Assembly (NCBI RefSeq): GCF_042678945.1
Contig: NZ_JBHTLM010000003.1
Span: forward strand, 308,765 to 372,764
DNA from: Fontibacillus puldeungensis
GTDB lineage: Bacteria > Bacillota > Bacilli > Paenibacillales > Paenibacillaceae
Direction: 5' to 3'
DNA: 64,000 bases
The first letter of the stretch is position 1; the number at the start of each line of letters is the position of its first letter. Shown one piece after another: positions 1-9,673 of this stretch. The notes beneath the pieces are model-generated. The model did no database searches and was not told the origin of the DNA. It saw only the letters and a program-made list of their open reading frames with translations. Position numbers and translations under genes: made by a program.

Positions 1-439
1 TTTCTTCATCTTTTCCTTCTTTGACAATTTTGTTTGACTTCAAATTTTCTACATTGCCGCCTGCTTGTTTTACAGCGTCCTCCACTGCTGCTAAAATCGC
101 TGCGCTCACCTCTGATGCACCTGAAACGGCGTCTACAGCAAGGGATTGATGATCTACGATTTGTTTAGGTATCTTTTTAATCGCCCCCTCAGCGATCGAT
201 TCGGTTTCATTTTGCTCAGTAACTTCAATCTTAGTAATTTTTGATTTCGTAAATGTTACCTTGACTTTTACGGGACCATTATGACCTTTTGCTGTCCCCG
301 TATAAGTACCGGCTGTGTAGGAATTTTTTGCTCCCGCTGATTGGTGAGATGGATTACTCATGTACACTTGGTCTTGTGCGCATCCCGTAAGCAATGACGC
401 AGCAAGAATAATAATGAGAAAAATTTTGCTGAATTTCAT
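1..439 (-). CDS. FMN-binding domain lipoprotein (3' end outside window)
   Basis: The reading frame starts at the ATG at 439 and runs off the left edge, giving 146 residues. The N-terminus is a lipoprotein signal ending in the lipobox LLTGC, so the mature protein should be anchored outside the membrane. The rest resembles the FMN_bind domain of Rnf/Nqr and fumarate-reductase-like proteins. A DAVSGAS stretch near residue 105 matches the S/T-G-A-T/S region where FMN is attached through phosphodiester in that family. A role in extracytoplasmic electron transfer is inferred. It is divergent from the MerR gene at 594, which may control it. Confidence 0.75.
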   Translation of the reverse strand, partial: MKFSKIFLIIILAASLLTGCAQDQVYMSNPSHQSAGAKNSYTAGTYTGTAKGHNGPVKVKVTFTKSKITKIEVTEQNETESIAEGAIKKIPKQIVDHQSLAVDAVSGASEVSAAILAAVEDAVKQAGGNVENLKSNKIVKEGKDEE

Positions 440-593
440 CACGTTATCCCATTTGTTATTTTTTTCACAAATTCATTTTAAACCTGCATGTTAGAATCAC
501 GTAAAGGGCTCCTATGAGGAAAACAACAGTAAAAATAAAGTGAACATGCTATATTGGGGGCTTCCAAACACAATTTCAAGGGGGGATTTGAGG
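440..593. promoter_or_regulatory. Divergent intergenic region between FMN lipoprotein and merR-type gene
   Basis: The 154 bases separate two divergent starts and must contain both promoters. MerR regulators usually bind the spacer of a neighbouring divergent promoter, so the lipoprotein promoter is the likely target. I could not pin down a clear dyad by eye. Confidence 0.35.
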
Positions 594-1424
594 ATGGCAG
601 AGTACAAAATCGGTACATTTGCTAAAAACTTAGGTGTAACCACCAGCTTACTAAAGCATTATGAGAAATATCATTTGATAACAAGTAACAAAAATGAAAT
701 TAACGGCTATCGCTATTATGGCTTTACACAAACGCCAACAATTTTAAGAATAAAACAGCTACAAAAATTAGGATTTACGTTACGAGAAATCGCTAGTATG
801 CTCAAAAACTGTACGACAGAGGAAATGAGCATTAAAATACAAGAAAAAATAGAGGATATCCATACTGAACTTTTCGAAAAACAACTTTTATTAAAAGAAG
901 CCGAGCATATACAAAAACACTTGCATCAAATTAATCAAGATCAGTTTGAAGGTAATTGGACCATTGAGGAAACACCAGCCATGTATTTTCTCCCTCATTC
1001 TAAACAATTGGATTTTGTTGAATTAGACGAAACAAAGAGTGAACAGCTAAAGAGCTGGATCGATCATTTTCCTTTAACTAAACAAGCCACATTAGTGTCT
1101 AATCATACAGATGAATATCAATATGGACTGGCTATTGAACAACAGATTGCTCATCGATTAAATTTACCAATGCAAAGTTCAGTTCCTATCGTTATAGAAG
1201 GTGGAAAATCTCTGATCTATCCTGTCATTTGTAGTTCTTTTGATGAGCATGGAAAGGAGTTCGTGAGGCGGTTATTACAAAAACCGATTGCATTATTAAG
1301 TCGAATGGGGATTCAAGCTAAAGAACACGCGCATATTGAAACGATATTAGAAATTACACAAAATCAAAAGAGAGTTGTTTATTATCAAATTTACATCCCA
1401 TTATATATCATTAATCCAAAATGA
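594..1424 (+). CDS. MerR family transcriptional regulator with C-terminal effector domain
   Basis: The N-terminal 70 residues form a MerR winged helix-turn-helix (YKIGTFAKNLGVTTSLLKHY, then a GYRYYGF wing). A helical linker follows, then a domain of about 150 residues that may bind a small ligand. I chose the ATG at 594 over an upstream ATG at 540 because AAGGGGGG lies eight bases before it and the family begins with a short MAxYKIG leader. The gene is AT-rich. It is divergent from the FMN-binding lipoprotein gene, its likely target. The ligand is unknown. Confidence 0.8.
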   Translation: MAEYKIGTFAKNLGVTTSLLKHYEKYHLITSNKNEINGYRYYGFTQTPTILRIKQLQKLGFTLREIASMLKNCTTEEMSIKIQEKIEDIHTELFEKQLLLKEAEHIQKHLHQINQDQFEGNWTIEETPAMYFLPHSKQLDFVELDETKSEQLKSWIDHFPLTKQATLVSNHTDEYQYGLAIEQQIAHRLNLPMQSSVPIVIEGGKSLIYPVICSSFDEHGKEFVRRLLQKPIALLSRMGIQAKEHAHIETILEITQNQKRVVYYQIYIPLYIINPK

Positions 1425-1633
1425 AGGTACCATCATCCTTTTATAAAGAAATTGGATTCTTATGCCGAATTCTCCACAGGATTGAATAATTTGGGTTCAT
1501 GCTGGTAGCCTTCTTTGGCAAGTGCTTGATACGAATGATACTTTCTCACTCGAGATCATCGAACCCGAATCGATCGAAAAAAGTAAGCGTTGTGATGCTC
1601 CACAATCCCTGCCAGCGTGTTGCCACCCGATGG

Positions 1634-3253
1634 TTACCCGCTTTGACCCTTAAACTCTCCGGGGTTAACCCCCCAATATTTTCGGAACACCTTCGTAAAA
1701 TAACTGACATCACGATAACCCACCAAGCGTGCGGCGTCGTAAACCTTATGCCCTTCCTGCAGCAAGGACTTGGCCCGCTCCATCTTACGCTCCAGCACAT
1801 AATTGGAGAAGGCGACTCCCATCTCTTGCTTGAACAGACGGCTGAGGTACGAGGAATTGATATATAGTCGGTCAGCCACTGTATGCAGGGTCAGTTCTTG
1901 ATCCATTTCCTCGTTCAGCAGGTTAATAATATCCTTTACCACCTGATTGCTGCTTGTTTTCCGCTGTTCCTCCATATAGGTCACGATATGCTTAACTGTT
2001 CTAACCATGAACGACCAGGTTTGCGTTTTGGTGGTGAGCAGATTCACATTTTGGAAAAACTTAGCATCCTCACCTATCACCTGCTTGATCGTCCAGCCCC
2101 GTTTTTGAATCAGCCGGGTAAAGAAGCTGTTCATGAAGAGGACCGCCTCTTGAAACATATAGGAGCATTCGGTCTGAGAGAAAGTCTCTTCCCATAATCC
2201 CCTTAACGCCACCATCGCTTTGATTTCATCCGCGGTCTCCAGAGCAATTTCCAGCTCCTTTTCCACATGCTGCTTGACTACGATAATCTGGGCGTCCTCT
2301 TTGTGCAAATCCCGATAAGAGATGACAATATTATGCCCATAGACAATGCGCTCCTGAAGAGCTAGGCAGGCCTGCTCATACAATACATTCATATCCTCTA
2401 ACGCTCCAAGAGAAGCACAGATTCCTGCACTAGCTGTTATCTGCAGCACTTCTTTACTCTGCGAAAGAAGCTTGGATAGATCGGCATTTATTCGCAGTAG
2501 TGCTTCTTTTGGCTCCTGATCCGAACTTACGACAAAGATCAGCAGCAGCTTTTGATCTGAATCTGAAGTGACCCAGCAGGGTGGAGACCATGGCAATTCC
2601 AACGCCAGACACTGCATCGTGAATTTCAGCATCCCTAGCTCCTCTTTCTCGAGATGATGCTCATCCTCAAGTAAAGGATCCAGATCCACTACCGCAACCG
2701 CAATGCGGTCTTCCCCATGCAACTGGATATGTAATTCCTTACTCTTGCTCAAAATCTCCTCACTTGTATGCTTTCCGTTAACCCACTGGAGAAAGAACAG
2801 GTTCTGCAGATGCGGCAGGTTGTTCTCCCATTGCATCTCCAGCGCAGCATTTCGCCGCCACTGCTCTAACTCGCTATGGAGCTGCCGTCTTGCTTCGAGC
2901 ACAGCCTCTAGAATTTCTTCCTCTCCGGCTGGCTTAAGCAAATACCGGAAAACGCCCTGTTTCAGAGCAATTTGAGCAAATTCAAAGCTGTCATGTCCGC
3001 TTAAAATGATAAATTTCATCAGTTTGCTCATCTCGTGGCGGTCTCTGAGTTCCTTCAGCATGGTAAGTCCATCCATCCCGGGCATTTGCAAATCCACTAG
3101 GATGATATCCGGCTTTTTAAGCTCGATAAGTCTTAACGCCTCCAGACCGTTTGACGCGAGTCCAACCATTTCAATTCCGTGCTGATCCCAAGGAATATTA
3201 AAGCCCAGCGCATGACGCAGCCGTGGCTCGTCCTCCACAATCATCAGATTCAT
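1634..3253 (-). CDS. YesN-type response regulator with AraC DNA-binding domain
   Basis: A receiver domain occupies residues 1-120, with the phospho-acceptor Asp54 in ILVDLQMPG and the acidic pair at residues 7-9. A long linker of about 300 residues follows, and a two-helix-turn-helix AraC domain fills the last 100 residues (ADRLYINSSYLSRLFKQEMG and a second helix-turn-helix). Length of 539 aa is normal for YesN proteins. It is 18 bases downstream of the histidine kinase gene, its cognate partner. The pair probably responds to the sugar-binding lipoprotein encoded just upstream in the same direction. Confidence 0.9.
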   Translation of the reverse strand: MNLMIVEDEPRLRHALGFNIPWDQHGIEMVGLASNGLEALRLIELKKPDIILVDLQMPGMDGLTMLKELRDRHEMSKLMKFIILSGHDSFEFAQIALKQGVFRYLLKPAGEEEILEAVLEARRQLHSELEQWRRNAALEMQWENNLPHLQNLFFLQWVNGKHTSEEILSKSKELHIQLHGEDRIAVAVVDLDPLLEDEHHLEKEELGMLKFTMQCLALELPWSPPCWVTSDSDQKLLLIFVVSSDQEPKEALLRINADLSKLLSQSKEVLQITASAGICASLGALEDMNVLYEQACLALQERIVYGHNIVISYRDLHKEDAQIIVVKQHVEKELEIALETADEIKAMVALRGLWEETFSQTECSYMFQEAVLFMNSFFTRLIQKRGWTIKQVIGEDAKFFQNVNLLTTKTQTWSFMVRTVKHIVTYMEEQRKTSSNQVVKDIINLLNEEMDQELTLHTVADRLYINSSYLSRLFKQEMGVAFSNYVLERKMERAKSLLQEGHKVYDAARLVGYRDVSYFTKVFRKYWGVNPGEFKGQSG

Positions 3254-3271
3254 CGGTTTGGTGCCCCCCTT

Positions 3272-5056
3272 TTACAATTCATCATTAGTTCCCCTGCAGC
3301 GTTCTAAAGGAATAGATATCGTAACAGCCGTCCCCTCACCGGCAGCACTTTGAACGATGAGTTTTGACTCCTCGCCGTAATAAAGCTTCATTCGACTAAG
3401 CACATTTCGCAAGCCAAACAAATCCTTCGCGTTTTCCTCGTCAACGGAATAAACCGGAACCCTATGGTAGTCCGTGTTATCCAGCTCTTGCTGAATATAA
3501 ATCAGTCGTTCTGCCTCGATTCCCGGGCCGTTGTCTTGGACACGAATCATCACCGTATTTCCCTGATCAACCCAGCTTGATATGATCACTACTCCACCCG
3601 ATGACCTTCCTTCCATGCCGTGAATGATCGCATTTTCTACTAATGGCTGAAGAAGCAGCTTCAGAAGCGGAATTTGTTTGCTATCCTCGGAAATCCGATA
3701 TTCCACGCGGAAATTATCCATAAATCGAAGCTGCTGAATCCGTAAATAATAGTGCAAATGAGCTATACTTTCCTCCATCGTGAAGAGCTGTCGGCCTTTG
3801 TTTAGACTCAAACGGAAAAACTTAGAAAGATTCATCACCATCTCGCTAATTTCCGCAGCGTCATAATTTTTGGCCATCCAATATATCGAATCCAGCGTGT
3901 TGTATAAAAAATGCGGGTTGATCTGCGATTGTAGAAACTTGAGCTCGGTCGTTTTTAAACGCAGCTGCTGCTCATAATGATCCTCGATCAAATGCTTTTG
4001 CACCATCGCCATCTTGTTGAACGATTGGATCAGAAAACCGAACTCATCCTTCCTACTTGTATCTACAAGAGTATTCAGTTCTCCCCTGCTCAGCCGCTTC
4101 ATTCCCTTGGACAGTTTAAGGACAGGAGACGCAATTCCACTATAGACAACCCATGAAATAATGAAGGCAAGCAGAATACTGAGTCCAATAATGGTTATCG
4201 TAAAAAGCCGCAGTTGGTCCGTCTCCTTATACAATTCACGCTTTGGTTGAATCAGGGTAAGTCGCCATGAAGAATAATCGGAGGCTTTCGTTACGGTCAT
4301 ATCCTGATCGGATACACTTTCGTCAGGGGCTCTGCCTGCTTCAAGCAGCACATCTCCCCGATCATTCGATAAAGCGATCCGGCTATGCTCGGAAGGCAAC
4401 AGTGCCTTAATAATATTCATTAATTTATTCTTGCTAAAGGTAACTACCAGCAAATTGGCTTGCCGGTCGCTGTTATATAAATCCATCGCTCGCAGGAGCG
4501 AGATGCTGTCAATATTCATGAGCTGTCCGAAAGTCAGCCCTTCGGTTACCGGATAATCCGACTTTATGTAGGAAATACCTGTGCCGTTTTTTCGGGCAGT
4601 TTCCACAAACCACTCTTTTTGCGCATCGCCTATCAATCTCTTGCCGCCGTAATGCGTGGAAATCACCATGTTAGTCGCCTGATGGTATAACGAAATCTGA
4701 GAGATGTATCGATTGACCGAAACGGAGTTGGATAATTGCTCCAATATATAAGAAAAACCCATGATCGACTGCGGGGTGAAGTCACGGCTATTGCTGTTCA
4801 GCAGGTCATTGATTTCCGGATCGGCTGCGATCAGCGTTGAAATCTCTTCTACATTTTGAAATACCAGATCAAAGTGGTTCATGGCCGAAGCGAGAGCTAT
4901 TTCCGTACGTTCCATCGCCTGTTCGTAAAGAATATCTCTTGATCGTTCAATGGCAAACAGACTAATGAGAACAAGTGGCAGCAGGATTAGCAAAAAATAA
5001 CCTGTCAAACGGATTTGAATATGCTGCGAAAACCGGCCTACGATCCATCGAATCAC
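3272..5056 (-). CDS. YesM-type sensor histidine kinase
   Basis: The protein of 594 aa has a first membrane segment near residues 14-33, a large extracytoplasmic sensor region, a second membrane segment near residues 280-300, a HAMP segment, then a His_kinase domain with the LQSQINPHFLYNTLD motif that carries the phosphorylated His. A HATPase_c domain ends it, with N, G1 (VQDNGPGIE) and G2 boxes visible. It is transcribed with the YesN-type regulator. Systems of this kind usually sense carbohydrates or cell-wall stress. Confidence 0.9.
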   Translation of the reverse strand: MIRWIVGRFSQHIQIRLTGYFLLILLPLVLISLFAIERSRDILYEQAMERTEIALASAMNHFDLVFQNVEEISTLIAADPEINDLLNSNSRDFTPQSIMGFSYILEQLSNSVSVNRYISQISLYHQATNMVISTHYGGKRLIGDAQKEWFVETARKNGTGISYIKSDYPVTEGLTFGQLMNIDSISLLRAMDLYNSDRQANLLVVTFSKNKLMNIIKALLPSEHSRIALSNDRGDVLLEAGRAPDESVSDQDMTVTKASDYSSWRLTLIQPKRELYKETDQLRLFTITIIGLSILLAFIISWVVYSGIASPVLKLSKGMKRLSRGELNTLVDTSRKDEFGFLIQSFNKMAMVQKHLIEDHYEQQLRLKTTELKFLQSQINPHFLYNTLDSIYWMAKNYDAAEISEMVMNLSKFFRLSLNKGRQLFTMEESIAHLHYYLRIQQLRFMDNFRVEYRISEDSKQIPLLKLLLQPLVENAIIHGMEGRSSGGVVIISSWVDQGNTVMIRVQDNGPGIEAERLIYIQQELDNTDYHRVPVYSVDEENAKDLFGLRNVLSRMKLYYGEESKLIVQSAAGEGTAVTISIPLERCRGTNDEL

Positions 5057-5088
5057 CGTACTCCTCCTCCACTCCCCGGATACTGCCT

Positions 5089-6651
5089 TTATCTTTGCTT
5101 GTCATACCAATGGTTGACCTCCTTCGTAATTTCATCTCCGCCCTCCTTTTCCCACAACTCGACATATTGGTCAAATGCATCAAGCGGTTCAATTTCCAAA
5201 ATGATCTTCTCAAAAACATCTTCTAATTTATCGAGCTTCTTGCTGTACTTGCCCATAGCAGGAGTAGGAATTCCATAAAATGCGTTTGGGATAATATTCT
5301 GATTTATGGTCTGTATATTGTTGTACAGATTGAAATTCCCAAGAGAATCAAGCCGTTCCTTAAACAACACCTCATCCGGAACATCCACCAGCGATTGATA
5401 GATTCCTCGATATAAATTTTCATCATGCCGGGCAAAATCCGTAACGATCGCGCCGTCCTGCCACCACCAAATTTCATTTTCAAAGCCCAGCTTCAACGTT
5501 TTATAGTCGGCTGCAATAAAATCGAGCAGCTTAATCACTTCCGCCGCATTCGCTGATCCGGCAGGAATTACATTGTAGCCGCGGATGATATCTTTTCCAT
5601 ACACTCCCTTCTCCCCTCGAGGTCCTGTCGGATATTCCAGAGGAATCCACCTGGCATTTGGATCCTTTTTCATATTGGCCGCAATCGGCCCGCGCGTATC
5701 ATACCAAGTAGCCGAGAAGAGACCCACCTTTCCATTTTCAATCTTTTCAAATAGATTCGCTTGCAGATTTAAGGGGAATTCACGCTCCAGCAACCCCTCT
5801 TGATACAACCGGGACAGAAACCCGAGCGCCTCTTTCGTTTCAGGCAGAACATTTCCGTTCACTAACCTCCCATCTCGCTTAAACCAGGTGTTCAGTTGGG
5901 TGCCGAATGCGCCGAAAAACGGGGATGAACGTCCGAGATTTGTAGTAAATGTCAAACCTGTTGTGTCCTGTTTGCCATTGCCATCCGGGTCTTCCAACGT
6001 GAAAGACCGAATGACTTTATAGTATTCGTCGAGCGTTTTCGGAGGCTTCAATCCCAGTCGATCAAGCCAGTCCTTTCTTGCGTACATTAGCTCAACGCCT
6101 GTGACTTCGTTAAGGCTTGGTACCGCGTAGATTTTTCCGCCGTATTTGACCCTGTCCCATATTTCAGCGGGAATTTTCTGTTTCAGATGAGGGCCGTATT
6201 GATCGATCAACTCGTCCAGAGGCTTGAAAGCCCCTTGCTTGACATAATTATCGAACCACACCGGCTCATAGACGTGCAGTAGATCGGGGAGATTACCGGA
6301 AGACATCATGACATCAAGCTTCTCATTGTATACCTCGGGAGGGGGTGTGTTGACCTGAATATCGAGCCCAGTCCGCTCTTCTATATAATTCAGATAGCGG
6401 TTGTCGTTCTCGTCCATTCCGGCTGGAAAGGTCATGCCAAGACTGGAGATGACAATGCTAATCGATGGGGAACTATCACCAGAAGGCGTCTCTTTTTTTT
6501 CGGCCTGATCTAAATGAAAACACCCCGTGGCACTTCCCAGAAGAAATACCGATATTAGAAGCTTCAAAAGCACATTCCCTTGAGCTTGTCTCAATCGCTT
6601 CCTTTCTCTGCGGAAAAAGCCATTACTGCTCCTGTCCTTAGTCAACATCAT
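5089..6651 (-). CDS. LplA-like extracellular solute-binding lipoprotein
   Basis: The product of 520 aa has a basic, Arg-rich N-terminus, a hydrophobic stretch and a lipobox GSATGC near residue 44, followed by a large periplasmic-type binding fold seen in LplA/YtcQ sugar-binding proteins. It precedes the YesMN pair by 32 bases and is probably in the same operon. The permease pair (LplB/YtcP type) that normally goes with such a protein is absent here. It may therefore deliver a ligand to the sensor kinase, or serve permeases encoded elsewhere. A cre site lies about 118 bases upstream. Confidence 0.85.
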   Translation of the reverse strand: MMLTKDRSSNGFFRRERKRLRQAQGNVLLKLLISVFLLGSATGCFHLDQAEKKETPSGDSSPSISIVISSLGMTFPAGMDENDNRYLNYIEERTGLDIQVNTPPPEVYNEKLDVMMSSGNLPDLLHVYEPVWFDNYVKQGAFKPLDELIDQYGPHLKQKIPAEIWDRVKYGGKIYAVPSLNEVTGVELMYARKDWLDRLGLKPPKTLDEYYKVIRSFTLEDPDGNGKQDTTGLTFTTNLGRSSPFFGAFGTQLNTWFKRDGRLVNGNVLPETKEALGFLSRLYQEGLLEREFPLNLQANLFEKIENGKVGLFSATWYDTRGPIAANMKKDPNARWIPLEYPTGPRGEKGVYGKDIIRGYNVIPAGSANAAEVIKLLDFIAADYKTLKLGFENEIWWWQDGAIVTDFARHDENLYRGIYQSLVDVPDEVLFKERLDSLGNFNLYNNIQTINQNIIPNAFYGIPTPAMGKYSKKLDKLEDVFEKIILEIEPLDAFDQYVELWEKEGGDEITKEVNHWYDKQR

Positions 6652-6768
6652 TTATCGAAGCACTCCCTCCATCCAGTTAAGTAAGCAAAGCTAATATAGA
6701 CAGTATATTTAAGGGTGGGTGAAATCTTTCTGTCACTCTGGTTCTATTTTTAGATAAATCCATAGTAA

Positions 6769-6782
6769 TGTAAGCGCTTACT
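6769..6782. promoter_or_regulatory. CcpA catabolite-responsive element (cre)
   Basis: TGTAAGCGCTTACT matches the Bacillus cre consensus TGWAARCGYTWNCW at all 14 positions and is nearly palindromic. It is about 118 bases upstream of the solute-binding lipoprotein gene, so that operon is probably repressed by CcpA when a preferred sugar is present. Confidence 0.75.
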
Positions 6783-6926
6783 ATTTACTTCGCAACAGAA
6801 TCATATTATGATTGGCATGCCCATACAAGTGACTTACCTACCACAAGTTTATAAATTACTAGGTTTGAGGTAACATGAAGATCGATGCTTTTTGAGCGCA
6901 AAACTACGGAAAGGCAGTGAATTAAA

Positions 6927-7583
6927 ATGTCTGAGCAGCAAAAATCTATCATCGAACAGGCAGAACGTTTTGTTCAGGAAGCGCATGGCAGTGATGGCAG
7001 CGGCCACGACTGGTGGCATATACATAGGGTTAGAAATTCGGCACTTGCATTGGCTCGTAAAGAGCAAGCAGATTTGTTCATCTGCGAGTTGGCGGCTTTA
7101 CTGCATGACGTGGCGGATGAGAAGCTCAATCCATCCAAAGAAGCCGGTCTGGCAAAAGTTCGCGACTGGTTGGACGAGCATGTCTCCGATCAATCCGTGA
7201 TTTCTAAGGTGTTGGAGATTATTTCAACCATGTCTTACAATGGCGGAAAGAACCCTCCTATGTCTACACTGGAGGGGCAAATCGTTCAGGATGCGGACAG
7301 ACTTGACGCGATCGGGGCAATCGGCATTGCGAGAACCTTTGCTTATGGGGGATCAAAAGGTCGGTCCATGCACGAGCCGGGGCGTGATTTTTCGGAGGTC
7401 GACTACCGCAGCGCAGACAACACTTCCATCCATCATTTTTACGAGAAGCTGCTAAAGCTGAAAGACTTGATGAATACCAAGCATGCCAAAGAAATGGCGG
7501 AAGCCAGACATGAATTTATGCTGCAATTTCTGGAGCAGTTTTACAGAGAATGGGATGCCGCTGACGATGAGGAGATAAGATAA
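6927..7583 (+). CDS. HD-domain phosphohydrolase (YpgQ/YedJ-like)
   Basis: The 218-aa soluble protein shows the HD-domain metal ligands in order: GHDWWHIHRV near residue 27, LLHDVADEK near residue 61 and an IVQDADRLDAIGAIG motif near residue 125. This pattern and length fit the YpgQ/YedJ family, in which Bacillus YpgQ hydrolyses dNTPs. Physiological substrate is not shown by the sequence. The start at 6927 has a GGAAAGG upstream. It is a single-gene unit ending in a hairpin at 7610. Confidence 0.8.
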   Translation: MSEQQKSIIEQAERFVQEAHGSDGSGHDWWHIHRVRNSALALARKEQADLFICELAALLHDVADEKLNPSKEAGLAKVRDWLDEHVSDQSVISKVLEIISTMSYNGGKNPPMSTLEGQIVQDADRLDAIGAIGIARTFAYGGSKGRSMHEPGRDFSEVDYRSADNTSIHHFYEKLLKLKDLMNTKHAKEMAEARHEFMLQFLEQFYREWDAADDEEIR

Positions 7584-7609
7584 GTATAATGATCTGGTAA
7601 TCGCGTAGA

Positions 7610-7646
7610 GCCCCAACCTTAAACAGTTCTTATGCTAGGCTGGGGC
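7610..7646. terminator. Hairpin between convergent genes
   Basis: GCCCCAACCT pairs with AGGCTGGGGC around a 17-base loop. It sits between two convergent genes and may end both transcripts. No long T-run follows. The AGGCTGGGGC arm recurs inside the palindromes of the cassette region further right. Confidence 0.55.
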
Positions 7647-7669
7647 GTTAATTATTCGGGGGTTGTATT

Positions 7670-8638
7670 TCATATGTCACTTATCTTTCGGCTTAGCTTT
7701 ACGCGAGGATCGACAATAACATATAACATATCAGCCAGCCAATTGGCTAGAACCACAAATGTAGCAATAATCAATATGATGGCAATCAATACTGGATAGT
7801 TCCTCTGGGAAACGGAATGTACCATCAGCGTCCCAATGCCATTCCAATTAAATACATTTTCAACAACCGCAGAGCTGGATATTAAAGTTGGGAAATCAAG
7901 CATGATTACGGTAATAATGGGGATTGAGCCGTTTTTCAAGGCATGCCGATACGTCACACGTTTTTCAGATACGCCTTTGGCACGGGCAGCTATTAAAAAA
8001 CTAGACGGAAAAATTCCCACCATGCTTTCACGGAAAAATTTTAAGTAGTATGCAAGGAGGCCAATAGTTAACGTGGAAACCGGAAGAACCATATGAACTA
8101 GCAAATCTGTGAACTCTCCCACCTTGGAGGGGTCATGCATGCTACTCGGCGGAAGCCATAATAATTGAAATGAGAATACAGCTTGAAGCCAGTGTCCAAG
8201 CACAAATACCGGGATACAATAACCAATCAAGCTAAGAACAAGACCTATTTTGTCGGAAGCACCATTCGGTTTCTTACTGTTGTGGATACCCCACGGAAAA
8301 GCAATGGCTAAAGTGAGGATAAAAGCCGTGCCTAATAGGATCAAGCTGTTCGAAACATACTTCCAAATGTAGTTATTAATAGGTATATAATTAAAATCGA
8401 TTCCTAAGCTACCGCGAAGTAGTTGTTTCATCCACACGAAATACTGTTTGAAGAAAGGCTGATCCAATCCGAAAAGGTGCTTCTGTTGATTGGCATATAT
8501 GATATCCTCCTCTGTTAAACCTGGAGCCTGCATCCAAAAATTACCGGGCATGAGACGCATAGCACAGAAGCACAAACTAGTAATGATAAATAATACGATT
8601 AAAGAATGGACACTGCGGCGTATCAGATAAGACCACAC
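7670..8638 (-). CDS. Dpp/Opp-type ABC transporter permease (DppB family), no partners nearby
   Basis: This is an integral membrane permease of about 322 aa with six predicted segments and the BPD_transp_1 coupling motif region (RAKGVSEKRVTYRHALKNG). I place the start at the GTG at 8638, because GGAGGG lies six bases before it and the protein then begins MWSYLIRR, typical of DppB. A longer ATG frame from 8683 would put that ribosome site inside the gene. No second permease, ATPase or binding protein is adjacent, so it is an orphan subunit or a relic of a larger operon. Confidence 0.8.
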   Translation of the reverse strand: MWSYLIRRSVHSLIVLFIITSLCFCAMRLMPGNFWMQAPGLTEEDIIYANQQKHLFGLDQPFFKQYFVWMKQLLRGSLGIDFNYIPINNYIWKYVSNSLILLGTAFILTLAIAFPWGIHNSKKPNGASDKIGLVLSLIGYCIPVFVLGHWLQAVFSFQLLWLPPSSMHDPSKVGEFTDLLVHMVLPVSTLTIGLLAYYLKFFRESMVGIFPSSFLIAARAKGVSEKRVTYRHALKNGSIPIITVIMLDFPTLISSSAVVENVFNWNGIGTLMVHSVSQRNYPVLIAIILIIATFVVLANWLADMLYVIVDPRVKLSRKISDI

Positions 8639-8797
8639 ATAAATCCCTCCGGTATGAACTGATAATGGTGTTCCATTTACCATATATCAACTATACAAGA
8701 TACATCCTGGAATGAATACTCCCTATTTATTAGCCCAAAACACAAAATTGCTAGAGTAGACGTTTCTAAAATAGTTTCCAGCTCTGTGAAAATAGAA

Positions 8798-8820
8798 AAG
8801 GCTGCCCTAAAGGCAGCCTT
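8798..8820 (-). terminator. Rho-independent terminator of the DrrAB-type operon
   Basis: A perfect 9-bp stem AAGGCTGCC / GGCAGCCTT with a 5-base loop is followed on the minus strand by a T-rich stretch. It lies 38 bases after the stop of the ABC-2 permease gene. Confidence 0.85.
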
Positions 8821-8857
8821 CAATATTCGTACGATAGCATCTGACTTTCAGCTAAAT

Positions 8858-9673
8858 TCATGTCCGCCGCATATAAGCACGTACGGTGATTGGAGCAAAA
8901 ATCGCTACGATCACAGCGGCGCCGATCAGAGTATAGGTAAGGTCCACTCCCGCAGTTCCGGCATTAACGAGATCACGAACGGCGCTGACTAAATGCGAGA
9001 CGGGATTGACGTTGACAAACCACCGAAGCCAATTCGGCATCGTATCCACCGGCACAAACGCGTTGGAGAGGAACGTCAGCGGAAACAGCACCAGCATGGA
9101 AATTCCCTGCACGCTTGACGCAGTGCGAGCAATGACGCCGAAGAAGGCGAAAATCCAGCTAATCGCCCAGGAACTCGCAATGACGAGAACCCCGGCGAGC
9201 GCCACGTATCCGATGCCGCCTTCTGGCCGGTAACCCATAATGTACCCCATCAGAAAGGTTAGCACGGTGGCGATCAGATATCGAATCGTATCGGCAAGCA
9301 GTGCTCCTGCAAGCGGAGCGATTCGGGAAATCGGCAGCGACTTGAAGCGGTCGAATACGCCCTTCTCCATATCCTCACGCAGCTGCACACCGGTGACGAT
9401 GGAAGTCGATATGACGGTCTGCACCAAAATACCTGGAATGATAACCGGCAGATAGCTCTGAACGTCTCCGGAAATGGCCCCGCCAAAAATGTAGGTAAAC
9501 ATCAAGGTGAAAATAATCGGCTGTAGGGTAACGTCGAACAACTGCTCCGGAGTTCGCCGGATTTTCAGCAGCCCCCGATAAGCCATGGTAAGCGAATTTC
9601 GTACCGATTGGCCGAAGCCGGTACGGTTTTTTAAGGCGCGCACGGCGCCGGGTTTGATGGTTGTCGTATTCAT
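8858..9673 (-). CDS. ABC-2 type permease, DrrB family
   Basis: The 271-aa product has a cytoplasmic N-terminus and six predicted membrane segments, with the ABC2_membrane pattern (EQLFDVTLQPIIFTLMFTYI, then PGILVQT and PVDTMPNWLRWFVNVNPVSH). This is the daunorubicin-exporter DrrB type that usually exports drugs or lipids. Its ATG overlaps the stop of the ATPase gene by four bases, so the two are translationally coupled. The pair is clearly richer in GC than the genes to its right, which suggests a different history. Confidence 0.88.
   Translation of the reverse strand: MNTTTIKPGAVRALKNRTGFGQSVRNSLTMAYRGLLKIRRTPEQLFDVTLQPIIFTLMFTYIFGGAISGDVQSYLPVIIPGILVQTVISTSIVTGVQLREDMEKGVFDRFKSLPISRIAPLAGALLADTIRYLIATVLTFLMGYIMGYRPEGGIGYVALAGVLVIASSWAISWIFAFFGVIARTASSVQGISMLVLFPLTFLSNAFVPVDTMPNWLRWFVNVNPVSHLVSAVRDLVNAGTAGVDLTYTLIGAAVIVAIFAPITVRAYMRRT

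Noticed and set aside
1499..1867. 122-codon plus-strand frame between merR-type and yesN-type genes
   Set aside because: Most of it overlaps the AraC domain of the response regulator in antisense. The remaining part has no ribosome site or recognisable domain.
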